A stretch of 64,000 bases of DNA from an uncultured Porphyromonadaceae bacterium. Its GTDB lineage: Bacteria > Bacteroidota > Bacteroidia > Bacteroidales > Muribaculaceae. Both the position numbers and the translations under genes were made by a program. The stretch covers positions 62,001 to 126,000 of the forward strand of contig CABUWI010000001.1 in assembly GCA_902495245.1 (NCBI GenBank). Direction: 5' to 3'. How positions within the stretch are numbered: position 1 is the stretch's first letter; the number at the start of each line of letters is the position of its first letter. Of the stretch, positions 48,684 to 56,534 are shown in pieces. The notes beneath the pieces were generated by a model. It was not told where the DNA came from, did no database searches, and was given only the letters and a program-made list of their open reading frames with translations.

Positions 48684-48754
48684 CATAAAAGCACGCCCCG
48701 AAGTCTGCTCAATCGGACTTCGGGGCGTGCTTTTATGTCATTTCTCATTGCCGA
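48667..48754. terminator. Perfect 39-bp inverted repeat / bidirectional terminator spanning both gene ends
   Basis: Left arm 48667-48705, 10-base loop, right arm 48716-48754, all 39 pairs matching. The core AAAAGCACGCCCCGAAGTC and its mirror make a classic two-way terminator. The outer part of each arm is coding and gives both the RND pump and transketolase a C-terminus of GNEK-stop. Confidence 0.95.
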
Positions 48755-50783
48755 GCATCTTCAGGACGCGGGCGGTAATATTGTCGGTCGTATAGCCGAA
48801 TTTTTCGTCGAGCACTTTGTAGGGGGCCGAAGCGCCGAAACGTTCCAGACCGTAAACCTGCCACTTGCCGGCATCGAGCATGAGAGGGTAGAGCACCGAC
48901 GGGAGTCCTGCGGTCAGGCCGAAGCGCGTGCCGCCGGTAGGGAGGACAGATTCCTTATATTCGAGCGTCTGACGCTCAAACAGGCCGATTGAGGGCACTG
49001 AGGCCACGTTGGCGTGAACGCCCTTGGCTTCGAGGGCGGCAGCGACGTCAATAAGCAACGACACTTCCGAGCCGTTGGCAACGAGCGTAACATCAGGTTG
49101 GGCCTCGCACTTCTTCACGAGGTAGCCGCCGTGGCGTGCAGCATGGGCTTCGACCATGCGGTTGCCGTTCATGGCGGGAATGTCATGCAGATCCTGGCGC
49201 GACAGAATCAGCACTGAAGGCGACTGAGTGTTTTCCATTGCCATTGACCAGCAGGCTATGGTCTCTGCCGAATCAGCCGGACGCATTACCAGAATGCTGG
49301 CATGCCCCTCGAGATTATCCATCTGCTCGAGCAGGCGCACCTGAGCTTCATGCTCGACGGGCTGGTGGGTCGGGCCGTCTTCGCCGACACGGAAGGCGTC
49401 ATGGCTGAAGACATATTTTACGGGGAGTCCCATCAGCGCGGACATGCGCATGGCGGGTTTGATGTAATCAGAGAAGACGAAGAACGTGCCGCAAGCCGCA
49501 AGCATGCCGCCGTGAAGAGCCACGCCGTTGCAAATCGAGGCCATTGTCAGTTCGGCGACACCGCTCTGAAGGAAGCGGCCGCCAAAGTCGCCGGGCGTAA
49601 TCGTGCGGGTGCGCTTCAAGAAACCGTCGGTCTTGTCGCTGTTGCAAAGGTCGGCCGAGCTGACCATCATATTGCCGATTTTGTCGGCAAGTTCGCTCAA
49701 CACGGCAGCCGAGGCGTTGCGGCTGGCCGAACCGGGCTTCACGACAATGCTGTCCCAGTCGATTGCAGGCAGTTTGCCGGCAATATAATCTTCGAGCTTA
49801 CGCGCAAGTTCGGGGTTTGCGGCGGCCCATGCCTTTTCGGCCTCGTGGCGCTGCGCCGTGATTGCAACCAATTCTTTGCGGCGCTCTTCAAAGGCTGCGG
49901 CCACATCGTCCCAGATCTCGAACGGATGTTCAGGGTTGCCTCCAAGTTTCTTTATGGTTGCCGGCACATCTGCGCCGGCCTTGCTAAGTGGCTGACCATG
50001 AGTGCTCACGGCGCCTTCAAGCGACGACCCGTCGGTTGCAACGACATCTTTGGCCATGATGGTCTTGCCGATGATGAGGGTAGGGCGCTGCTGTTCGGCA
50101 CGGGCGGTTTCAAGGGCTCCGTTAAGCGCCTCAGGATCAGAGCCGTCGATGGTTAGCACATTCCAGTTCCAGGCGCGGTATTTAGCGGCAGTATCTTCGT
50201 CGGTTACTGCGTCGACCTTAGTCGAGAGCTGAACGTCATTGGCGTCGTAGAACATTATGAGATTGTGCAAGCCAAGATAGCCGGCAATGCGGCCGGCGCC
50301 TTGCGAAATCTCTTCCTGAATGCCGCCGTCTGAAATATAGGCATATGTCTTGTGTGCCACGATTTCACCGAACTGGGCAACGAGCATGCGCTCGGCTATT
50401 GCGCAGCCAACGGCCATAACATGACCCTGGCCAAGCGGACCCGACGAGTTCTCGACGCCGCGGTCAACGTCAAGTTCGGGGTGGCCGGGCGTAACCGAAC
50501 CCCATTGGCGGAATTCCTGAAGCTCCTCCATGGAGTAGCGGCCGCAAAGCGCCAGTATGCTGTAGAGCATCGGCGACATGTGGCCGGGGTCGAGGAAGAA
50601 GCGGTCGCGCGCTATCCAGCGCGGATTTTCAGGGTCATAGATTATCTGATTTCCAAACAGTGCGGTCGTAAAGTCCGCGCCGCCCATGGCGCCGCCGGGG
50701 TGGCCGGATTTAGCTTTTTCAACCATTGCGGCTATCAGCACTCGGGCATTGTCGGCCGCACGCGTAATCATCTTGTTATCCAT
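48738..50783 (-). CDS. tkt: Transketolase
   Basis: Thiamine-diphosphate enzyme moving two-carbon units in the non-oxidative pentose phosphate pathway. 681 residues. It has the N-terminal SGHPGGAMGGAD motif. The ThDP/magnesium region YISDGGIQEEISQGAGRIAGYL...FYDAND varies slightly from the common GDGxxxEG form. The pyrimidine-domain segment FSHDAFRVGEDGPTHQPVEHEAQ and catalytic histidines are present. The last residues LGNEK are encoded within the 39-bp inverted repeat shared with the convergent RND gene. It has its own -7 element 28 bases above the ATG. Confidence 0.96.
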   Translation of the reverse strand: MDNKMITRAADNARVLIAAMVEKAKSGHPGGAMGGADFTTALFGNQIIYDPENPRWIARDRFFLDPGHMSPMLYSILALCGRYSMEELQEFRQWGSVTPGHPELDVDRGVENSSGPLGQGHVMAVGCAIAERMLVAQFGEIVAHKTYAYISDGGIQEEISQGAGRIAGYLGLHNLIMFYDANDVQLSTKVDAVTDEDTAAKYRAWNWNVLTIDGSDPEALNGALETARAEQQRPTLIIGKTIMAKDVVATDGSSLEGAVSTHGQPLSKAGADVPATIKKLGGNPEHPFEIWDDVAAAFEERRKELVAITAQRHEAEKAWAAANPELARKLEDYIAGKLPAIDWDSIVVKPGSASRNASAAVLSELADKIGNMMVSSADLCNSDKTDGFLKRTRTITPGDFGGRFLQSGVAELTMASICNGVALHGGMLAACGTFFVFSDYIKPAMRMSALMGLPVKYVFSHDAFRVGEDGPTHQPVEHEAQVRLLEQMDNLEGHASILVMRPADSAETIACWSMAMENTQSPSVLILSRQDLHDIPAMNGNRMVEAHAARHGGYLVKKCEAQPDVTLVANGSEVSLLIDVAAALEAKGVHANVASVPSIGLFERQTLEYKESVLPTGGTRFGLTAGLPSVLYPLMLDAGKWQVYGLERFGASAPYKVLDEKFGYTTDNITARVLKMLGNEK

Positions 50784-50811
50784 AGAACCGGTTATGAGTT
50801 TATTTTATGTG

Positions 50812-50819
50812 CAAAGTTA
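50812..50819 (-). promoter_or_regulatory. -7 element of tkt
   Basis: Minus-strand TAACTTTG plus CA, 28 bases above the tkt ATG. Confidence 0.6.
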
Positions 50820-50904
50820 GCTATTTTATTCGAGATTGTCTGAATCGGGGCGAATATATTGGAAGAATAAAGCGCAAGTTTACATAATATATATTATGGG
50901 CAAT

Positions 50905-51750
50905 TTATTTGCGCCTGCCGGCAAGCCTTAACTCGGCCGAGTCAATCGTGATTTTTCTCTCCTTATATAAAAAGCCGACAGCTTTCTTGAAATCTTTCTT
51001 GCTGCAGCCGAATTCAGAGGCGATTTCTTCGGGCGACGACTTGTCGGTGATTTTCAAGACGCCGCCGTTTGCCCGCATCTTTTCAAGAATGGCATCGCCG
51101 GTTGAATGAGCCCGACGACCGTTCGTGTCCTTGAGCGTCAGATCGAGCTTTCCGTCGTCCCGCACCTTCTTCACATAAGCCGTAACTTTAGTGCCGATTT
51201 CAGGGTGCTGAATCATTTCGTCTACATATATCATGCCGTGATGCAGATTGTCCACGATGGCCATATAGCCGATTTCAGAACGCTTGTAAATCAGAGCTTC
51301 GACCCGCTGATGCGGCCTGTAGTCCGGATATACATTGCCGAGAAATTTCTCGATTTTTGACGAAGCGACGACTCGCTTCGTGGCATCGTCAAGATATGCG
51401 TAGACGCAGTATATGCCGCCCGGCAACATCTTGTCTCTCTGTTCGTTAAACGGGCACAGCAAATCTTTCTGAAGCCCCCAGTCGAGAAAAGCCCCTACTC
51501 TATTATTCACGTCAACCACCTGAAGGAAAGCGAATTGGCCCACTTCAATCAGCGGTTTCTCTGTTGTGGCAATCAGGCGGTCTTCAGAGTCGGTATAAAC
51601 AAACACGTCGAGTTCCGTACCCTCTTCGGGCACCGTTTCGAGATACCTTGCCGGAATCAGGACCTCGACTCCGTTGCCGCCATCGAGATATGCGCCGAAG
51701 TCGGTCAGACGCGCCACTTTCAGGCGGTTATATTTTCCTATCTTTATCAT
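50905..51750 (-). CDS. cvfB: S1-like RNA-binding protein, CvfB family
   Basis: Probable RNA-binding regulator. 281 residues made of consecutive OB/S1-like folds and a C-terminal winged helix. The first reads KVARLTDFGAYLDGGNGVEVLIPARYL, the second VGQFAFLQVVDVNNRVGAFLDWGLQKDLLCPF, the third YMAIVDNLHHGMIYVDEM...GTKVTAYVKKVRDDGKLDLTL. SPEEIASEFGCSKKDFKKAVGFLYKERKI is the terminal winged helix. This is the CvfB (YitL) arrangement. The target RNA is unknown. It is co-directional with tkt (121-base gap) and with the kinase fusion upstream (57-base gap). Confidence 0.9.
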   Translation of the reverse strand: MIKIGKYNRLKVARLTDFGAYLDGGNGVEVLIPARYLETVPEEGTELDVFVYTDSEDRLIATTEKPLIEVGQFAFLQVVDVNNRVGAFLDWGLQKDLLCPFNEQRDKMLPGGIYCVYAYLDDATKRVVASSKIEKFLGNVYPDYRPHQRVEALIYKRSEIGYMAIVDNLHHGMIYVDEMIQHPEIGTKVTAYVKKVRDDGKLDLTLKDTNGRRAHSTGDAILEKMRANGGVLKITDKSSPEEIASEFGCSKKDFKKAVGFLYKERKITIDSAELRLAGRRK

Positions 51751-51807
51751 TACGATTATTAAACAAATAATAGCGATTGTTTGTCAGTTAGCGGAGTGTT
51801 AAATAGT

Positions 51808-53004
51808 TTAACGCCTGATTTTAATCGGATGCGCGCCCTCAGGCAGCGGACCGTCGATGACCAGCGCAAGATAGCCGCCGCCACCCGCGCCGCTCAGTTT
51901 ATGAGCCAGCGAACACTTGGAATACCTGTCTATGAACTCCTGAAGTCCGTCGGCAATCATTGCCGGGAACATCGCTACCTGGGCCTGAAACGAATCGTTA
52001 AACGCCTTGGCAAACGCCGCCAGATTTCGGTCCATAATGGCCGCCCAACATCTATCGGCCGCATCGGCAAGCCGCGCCACCTTCTCGGCTGTGATATCCT
52101 TGCCTTCGACAACCGAATAGCCCGGACGGCGTGGAAAAGTCGGCACTACGCACAAATGGCTTTCGAGCCACGTCAGAATCTCCTCGTCGGCACAGCGTTC
52201 AATGCTGACAGGCCAATAACCCTTGTCATAATAATGGCGGTTCAGGCCCGACATGCAGATGCCAATGGCATCTTGAGCGCCGCTGATATGTCCTTTGTCC
52301 TGCTCGGGGTCGTTTTCAAAACAGAAAAGCAGCCGCGCAAGCATCTCTTCGTTATAGTCGGGCAACTCATAGGGCCATATCTTGCGCGCGGCATTTCGCG
52401 TTGACGTAGACATGCCACAACGTTCCATAAACTCTTCGGTCGGTTCAAGCGACACGGTCAAGGCCCACCCGGAGTGATGGCAGCTAACATATGGCTGGTC
52501 AATCCATGTGCCGGCCAAATCGAGTCTGTAAGGCAATCCGGACCCAACGTTAGTGCGCAGCGCTGTCGTTGAGCGCGCCGTGAGATTCTCGTCGGGGGTG
52601 CGTTGCAGTTCAATGTATCTGATGCCCCGCTCCTCACAGAAACGGCGTTTGGCGTCAGAGCCGCCGTCGCTGTTCACAATGAAAATATCGGGCTTCACTT
52701 TGTCGACCGTATCAACAAAATCCATCATTCCCGAGCCACTGTTGATAAAAGCGTCCGTTACATAGCGTATGGACTTCACCATATACAGGCGTTCTTTTTC
52801 ACTATAGACGGTTTTGCGGCTCTTAATCTGCTCGATCGTGGCGTCAGACCCGATGCCGACATACAGGTCGCCGTAGGCCGACGCTGATTTGAAAAAGGCC
52901 ACATGACCCGAATGGAGCATGTCGTAACACCCGCTGACAAACACGCGCGGGCGCCGCTGAGGTTCATCTGCTTTTTGAAGACTCATTGATGACATAGATT
53001 GCAT
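51808..53004 (-). CDS. Bifunctional cytidylyl/adenylyltransferase - GHMP sugar kinase
   Basis: Fusion of about 398 residues. Residues ~20-150 are an HxGH nucleotidyltransferase of the TagD/HldE-C type: GCYDMLHSGHVAFF, then RSTTALR in place of ISTT. Residues ~155-398 are a GHMP kinase close to heptose-phosphate kinase HddA and fucokinase: RLDLAGTWIDQPYVS, a phosphate loop CGMSTSTRNAA (for GxGSSxA), and C-terminal HKLSGAGGGGYLALV. It likely phosphorylates and then nucleotide-activates a sugar. It overlaps the upstream FucP-like importer, so uptake is coupled to activation. ATG 53004, 52995 and 52986 are all possible starts. The sugar is unknown. Confidence 0.82.
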   Translation of the reverse strand: MQSMSSMSLQKADEPQRRPRVFVSGCYDMLHSGHVAFFKSASAYGDLYVGIGSDATIEQIKSRKTVYSEKERLYMVKSIRYVTDAFINSGSGMMDFVDTVDKVKPDIFIVNSDGGSDAKRRFCEERGIRYIELQRTPDENLTARSTTALRTNVGSGLPYRLDLAGTWIDQPYVSCHHSGWALTVSLEPTEEFMERCGMSTSTRNAARKIWPYELPDYNEEMLARLLFCFENDPEQDKGHISGAQDAIGICMSGLNRHYYDKGYWPVSIERCADEEILTWLESHLCVVPTFPRRPGYSVVEGKDITAEKVARLADAADRCWAAIMDRNLAAFAKAFNDSFQAQVAMFPAMIADGLQEFIDRYSKCSLAHKLSGAGGGGYLALVIDGPLPEGAHPIKIRR

Positions 53005-54235
53005 AGGTTAATACAACGCCAAAACATATTGCAGGCACAATGAACGACAGGGAAATGTTGCCGGTTATGTCGCTAAGCCGCCCTTGCAGGGGTGTAATCA
53101 GAGCGCCGCCGATAATAGACATAATCAGTCCGGAGGCGGCAAACTGAGTCTCCGAACCGTGAATGTCCTCGAGTGCGATGCCGTAGATGGTCGGGAACAT
53201 AAGGCTCATGCAGGCCGAAGTGAGCACCAGCGCCACGAGCACAGTAATGCCTGAGCCGAATATGATGGCACAGACAGCGGCCAAGGCTCCGACAGCAGCA
53301 ATCGCCATCAGCCTGACAGGACTGTAGCGTTTCATCAACGCGGTAAAGAGAAAGCGGAATGCGGTGAAGGCTATTATCGAGCACAGAAACACGTCGGAGG
53401 CTGCCGCCTCGCGCACGCCGGTCTCGGCCATGACCTCACGGATTGTGAACGACCACATGCAGGTTTGCGCCCCGACGTAGAAGAACTGTGCCACGACGCC
53501 ATAGCGATAGAGCTTCCGACGGAAAAGCCGTCCGAAAACCGATGTCAGCGATTCGCCGCTGCGTTCGGTGTCGCGAACCGACGGCATCTTAACGCACATT
53601 ATTACTATCAGCAGAACCACGAGCACACAGCCTATCAGCGCATATGTGCCCGACACGGCGTCGAGCTCGGCATGCTGAATTGCCTTCAATGTCTCGGCCG
53701 ACATGGAACTGCGCGCGCCGGCATCGGCCTCGTTCAGCTCGCCGAGAATGAAATGACGGCTCAGAAATATGCCGATAACGGCGCCGAGCGGGTTGAATGC
53801 CTGTGCAATATTTAGTCGCCGGGTGGCCGTTTCGGGCGCCCCCATTGCAAGTATGTAGGGATTTGCGGTGGTTTCGAGAATCGCACACCCGCCCGCCATG
53901 ATATAGATGGCTATGAGAAAAAACGGATAGCTTGCCGCGGCGCCTGCGGGTCGAAACAGCAGCGTGCCCGCCGCATAAAGTGCCAGACCGAGCAAGATGC
54001 CGCTTTTGTAGCTGAACCGTTTGATAAACATCGCCGCCGGCAGGGCAAAACAGAAATAGCTGCCGTAGAACGCCATCTGCACGAGCGATGTCTGGAAATC
54101 GCTCATCGACATGATGCGCCTGAAGGCGGCAAGCAATGTGCCGTTCATGTCGTTGGCGATGCCCCACAGCAGAAACAGCGACGTTACGAGGGCAAAGGCT
54201 ACGACGGGCACCTTTTTAGTAGCGGAGCTGTTCAC
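52964..54235 (-). CDS. fucP: FucP-like sugar:proton symporter (MFS)
   Basis: Inner-membrane importer of the FHS family (L-fucose, glucose/galactose). 423 residues with twelve hydrophobic segments. SLFLLWGIANDMNGTLLAAFRR and LVQMAFYGSYFCFALPAAMFIKRFSYKSGILLGL are close to FucP helices 1-2. ETTANPYILAMG is the family's central motif. The start overlaps the upp stop by 4 bases (ATGA), and the end overlaps the kinase fusion. The symbol marks family only; fucose is the first guess, but galactose or another hexose fits equally well. Confidence 0.88.
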   Translation of the reverse strand: MNSSATKKVPVVAFALVTSLFLLWGIANDMNGTLLAAFRRIMSMSDFQTSLVQMAFYGSYFCFALPAAMFIKRFSYKSGILLGLALYAAGTLLFRPAGAAASYPFFLIAIYIMAGGCAILETTANPYILAMGAPETATRRLNIAQAFNPLGAVIGIFLSRHFILGELNEADAGARSSMSAETLKAIQHAELDAVSGTYALIGCVLVVLLIVIMCVKMPSVRDTERSGESLTSVFGRLFRRKLYRYGVVAQFFYVGAQTCMWSFTIREVMAETGVREAAASDVFLCSIIAFTAFRFLFTALMKRYSPVRLMAIAAVGALAAVCAIIFGSGITVLVALVLTSACMSLMFPTIYGIALEDIHGSETQFAASGLIMSIIGGALITPLQGRLSDITGNISLSFIVPAICFGVVLTYAIYVINESSKSR

Positions 54236-54885
54236 AGTTTAGTGCCGTAAGCGAGGTCGCCGGCATCTCCGAGACCGGGCACGATGTATTTGTGGTCGTT
54301 CAGCACGGGGTCAACGGCACCGACCCATACGGTCGTTTCGCTGTCGGGGAAGACTTTCTTGACGTAGTCTATGGCAACTTCAGCCGCTATGACCGAGCAG
54401 ACATGAACATGGGCCGGCGTGCCTTTGGTCAGCAACGCGCGGTAGCTAAGTTCCATCGAGGTGCCCGTGGCGAGCATCGGATCGCATAGAATCAGGGTCT
54501 TGCCCGTCAGATCGGGCGAAGCGATATATTCGATAAACACATCGAAATTCTCTTTCTCGCGATATTTACGGTAGGCACTCACAAAAGCATTTTCGGCATG
54601 GTCGAAATAGTTCAGGAAACCCTGATGGAACGGCAGACCGGCGCGGAAAATGGTGGCGAGCACCACCTGCGACGAAAGTTCGCGACATGCACACGAATCG
54701 AGCGGAGTCGTGATTTCGGTGTTCTTATATGTCAGAGTCTTTGAAATCTCATAGGCCATTATCTCCCCTACTCTTTCAAGGTTGCGGCGAAAGCGCAACA
54801 TGTCGCCGTGTACGTTCACGTCGCGCAGCTCCATCATGTATTGGCTGATCAGAGAATCAGTCTTTGCAAAATCGATGATTTTCAT
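54232..54885 (-). CDS. upp: Uracil phosphoribosyltransferase
   Basis: Pyrimidine salvage: uracil + PRPP to UMP. 217 residues. The PRPP loop reads LILCDPMLATGTSMELSYRAL. VVLATIFRAGLPFHQGFLNYF holds the catalytic arginine region, and the C-terminal uracil-binding segment is YIVPGLGDAGDLAYGT. It lies 24 bases after the outer-membrane barrel gene and overlaps the sugar importer by 4 bases. UMP supply for nucleotide-sugar synthesis is an attractive but unproven link. Confidence 0.95.
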   Translation of the reverse strand: MKIIDFAKTDSLISQYMMELRDVNVHGDMLRFRRNLERVGEIMAYEISKTLTYKNTEITTPLDSCACRELSSQVVLATIFRAGLPFHQGFLNYFDHAENAFVSAYRKYREKENFDVFIEYIASPDLTGKTLILCDPMLATGTSMELSYRALLTKGTPAHVHVCSVIAAEVAIDYVKKVFPDSETTVWVGAVDPVLNDHKYIVPGLGDAGDLAYGTKL

Positions 54886-54908
54886 ATTTATAAGCGGTTG
54901 TGTTGATT

Positions 54909-56534
54909 TCAGAATTTATATGATGCGCCAATCATGCCGGTTATGCCCTGACAGGGAACCGACGGTCCGAGATACCATTTGCGGTTCATCAGATTGTCGC
55001 CGCGCAGAAACGCGCTCCATCGCGGCGTGATGCGATAGTTCACTCCGGCTGTCAGATTGTTGACGGCAAGCAGGTCGAGATTCCGGCCATTGCCCAGCGT
55101 TTTCTGTCGGCCGGTGCGCAGACGGTAACCGACGGTGATTTCCAGCGGCTCGATCGGACGGACTGCAGCCGAGCAGCTAAGGCTGAATCGCGCATGGTCG
55201 CGCCAGAGGGCATAGCCCTTGGTGTAATCTCCGTCAGGCGATTGCGCCAGCTCGGCCTTAACGTTCAACGAGAGGTAGCGGCGATAGTCATAAGCAGCCG
55301 AAAGGCCTCCGTGAAAGCCCTTGATGTCCACCGGGCTCATTGCGCCGGTTTTAACCGCCGGCATGAGCCAGTCATAAGCGGTCGTATATCCGCCGAACAG
55401 GCTCAGCGACGCTCCGCGCCACGGTCCTACGGTCAGGCCGATGGTGCCGTTATAGATGCGCGAGTAGGCGGCATCAAATCCGGGCAACAGGTATGGCTGC
55501 TCGTCATAGAGGCGTCCGCGATAGTTGTCGTCTATCCTACCGTTCATTTTCAGCCACATATTGAAAAATGCCGATGGCAGCCACGTCAAATTCAAATCGG
55601 GGGAGACAAGCACCCTGCGCGACGTCGGTACATTGCCCGCACACACGTCTACGTCAACGCCGAAACTGCCGGAAAATCTCCGGGTGGTCAACTTATAGGC
55701 GGGCAGTATGTGCAGCACGCCCTTGTTTCCGACCGGTGCGGAATGGTCGAGCGAGAAGCCGAGATCGAGCGCCCAGGCAGACACGGCTGTGGCATGCCAG
55801 GCGAGGCCTCCCGCCACTGTTCCTTTATAATTGTCGGCCAGACCGGAGCCGAAAAGCACCATGTCATAAGTCGCGTTGACCTTATAGTCGATATTGGATG
55901 CGGTAGCGCCCCACCCTGCGCCTGCGTGCGCAACGTTGGCGCGAATGTGGTTCCCGTCGGTGAGCAGTGTCTGCAGGTCAAGAATCGGGAAGTTATAGTC
56001 CGAGAACTGATACATGAGCTCGGCGGTCAGGCGCCCTGCACGGCTCTGCCAGGCCGTGTTGGCTCCGACAAGTCCCGTGTTGCGCCTCAAACTCACTTTG
56101 CCATCGTAGTGAACGGGAAGACCGGGATAACGCGTCTTGTAGCTGCTGCCGTCAAATTGCAGATAAGCGGCTGCCTGAAGGCTGTCGCGGTCAACAAACC
56201 GATAGCCGGCCGAAGCGGCGAGATTATATATCGGCCCGTAGCCGATAACCGCATATCCCTTATAGGGCGTTTTGCGCAGTGTCGAGGCATATGGAGCGGC
56301 TTCAAGCTGGTAAACATAGGGCGTAAGCTCTCCCGGCGCAAAATTTGACGCGGCCGCCAGACGCCCGGGTTTCACAGACGGCAAGGTTACGGACGGCATG
56401 AAGTGCATGCGTGCTGCCGCACGCTCTTCAGGCACGATTTCGTGCTTAACCGTAATTTCCGAGTTCAGATCCTGGGCATGAGCACTCACACCGGCGAGTG
56501 CAACCACGCTGAATAGTATGTTTTTGGCAGTCAT
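54909..56534 (-). CDS. TonB-receptor-like outer-membrane beta-barrel protein without plug
   Basis: 541 residues. A signal peptide (residues 1-20, MTAKNILFSVVALAGVSAHA) precedes alternating hydrophobic/polar beta-strands through to a terminal aromatic (GMIGASYKF), as expected for Bam-inserted barrels. The barrel resembles TonB-dependent receptors (ending FLRGDNLMNRKWYLGPSVPCQG), but there is no TonB box or plug domain, and the length allows only a barrel of roughly 20 strands. It overlaps the stop of the TPR gene by one base and lies 24 bases before upp. Ligand unknown. Confidence 0.8.
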   Translation of the reverse strand: MTAKNILFSVVALAGVSAHAQDLNSEITVKHEIVPEERAAARMHFMPSVTLPSVKPGRLAAASNFAPGELTPYVYQLEAAPYASTLRKTPYKGYAVIGYGPIYNLAASAGYRFVDRDSLQAAAYLQFDGSSYKTRYPGLPVHYDGKVSLRRNTGLVGANTAWQSRAGRLTAELMYQFSDYNFPILDLQTLLTDGNHIRANVAHAGAGWGATASNIDYKVNATYDMVLFGSGLADNYKGTVAGGLAWHATAVSAWALDLGFSLDHSAPVGNKGVLHILPAYKLTTRRFSGSFGVDVDVCAGNVPTSRRVLVSPDLNLTWLPSAFFNMWLKMNGRIDDNYRGRLYDEQPYLLPGFDAAYSRIYNGTIGLTVGPWRGASLSLFGGYTTAYDWLMPAVKTGAMSPVDIKGFHGGLSAAYDYRRYLSLNVKAELAQSPDGDYTKGYALWRDHARFSLSCSAAVRPIEPLEITVGYRLRTGRQKTLGNGRNLDLLAVNNLTAGVNYRITPRWSAFLRGDNLMNRKWYLGPSVPCQGITGMIGASYKF

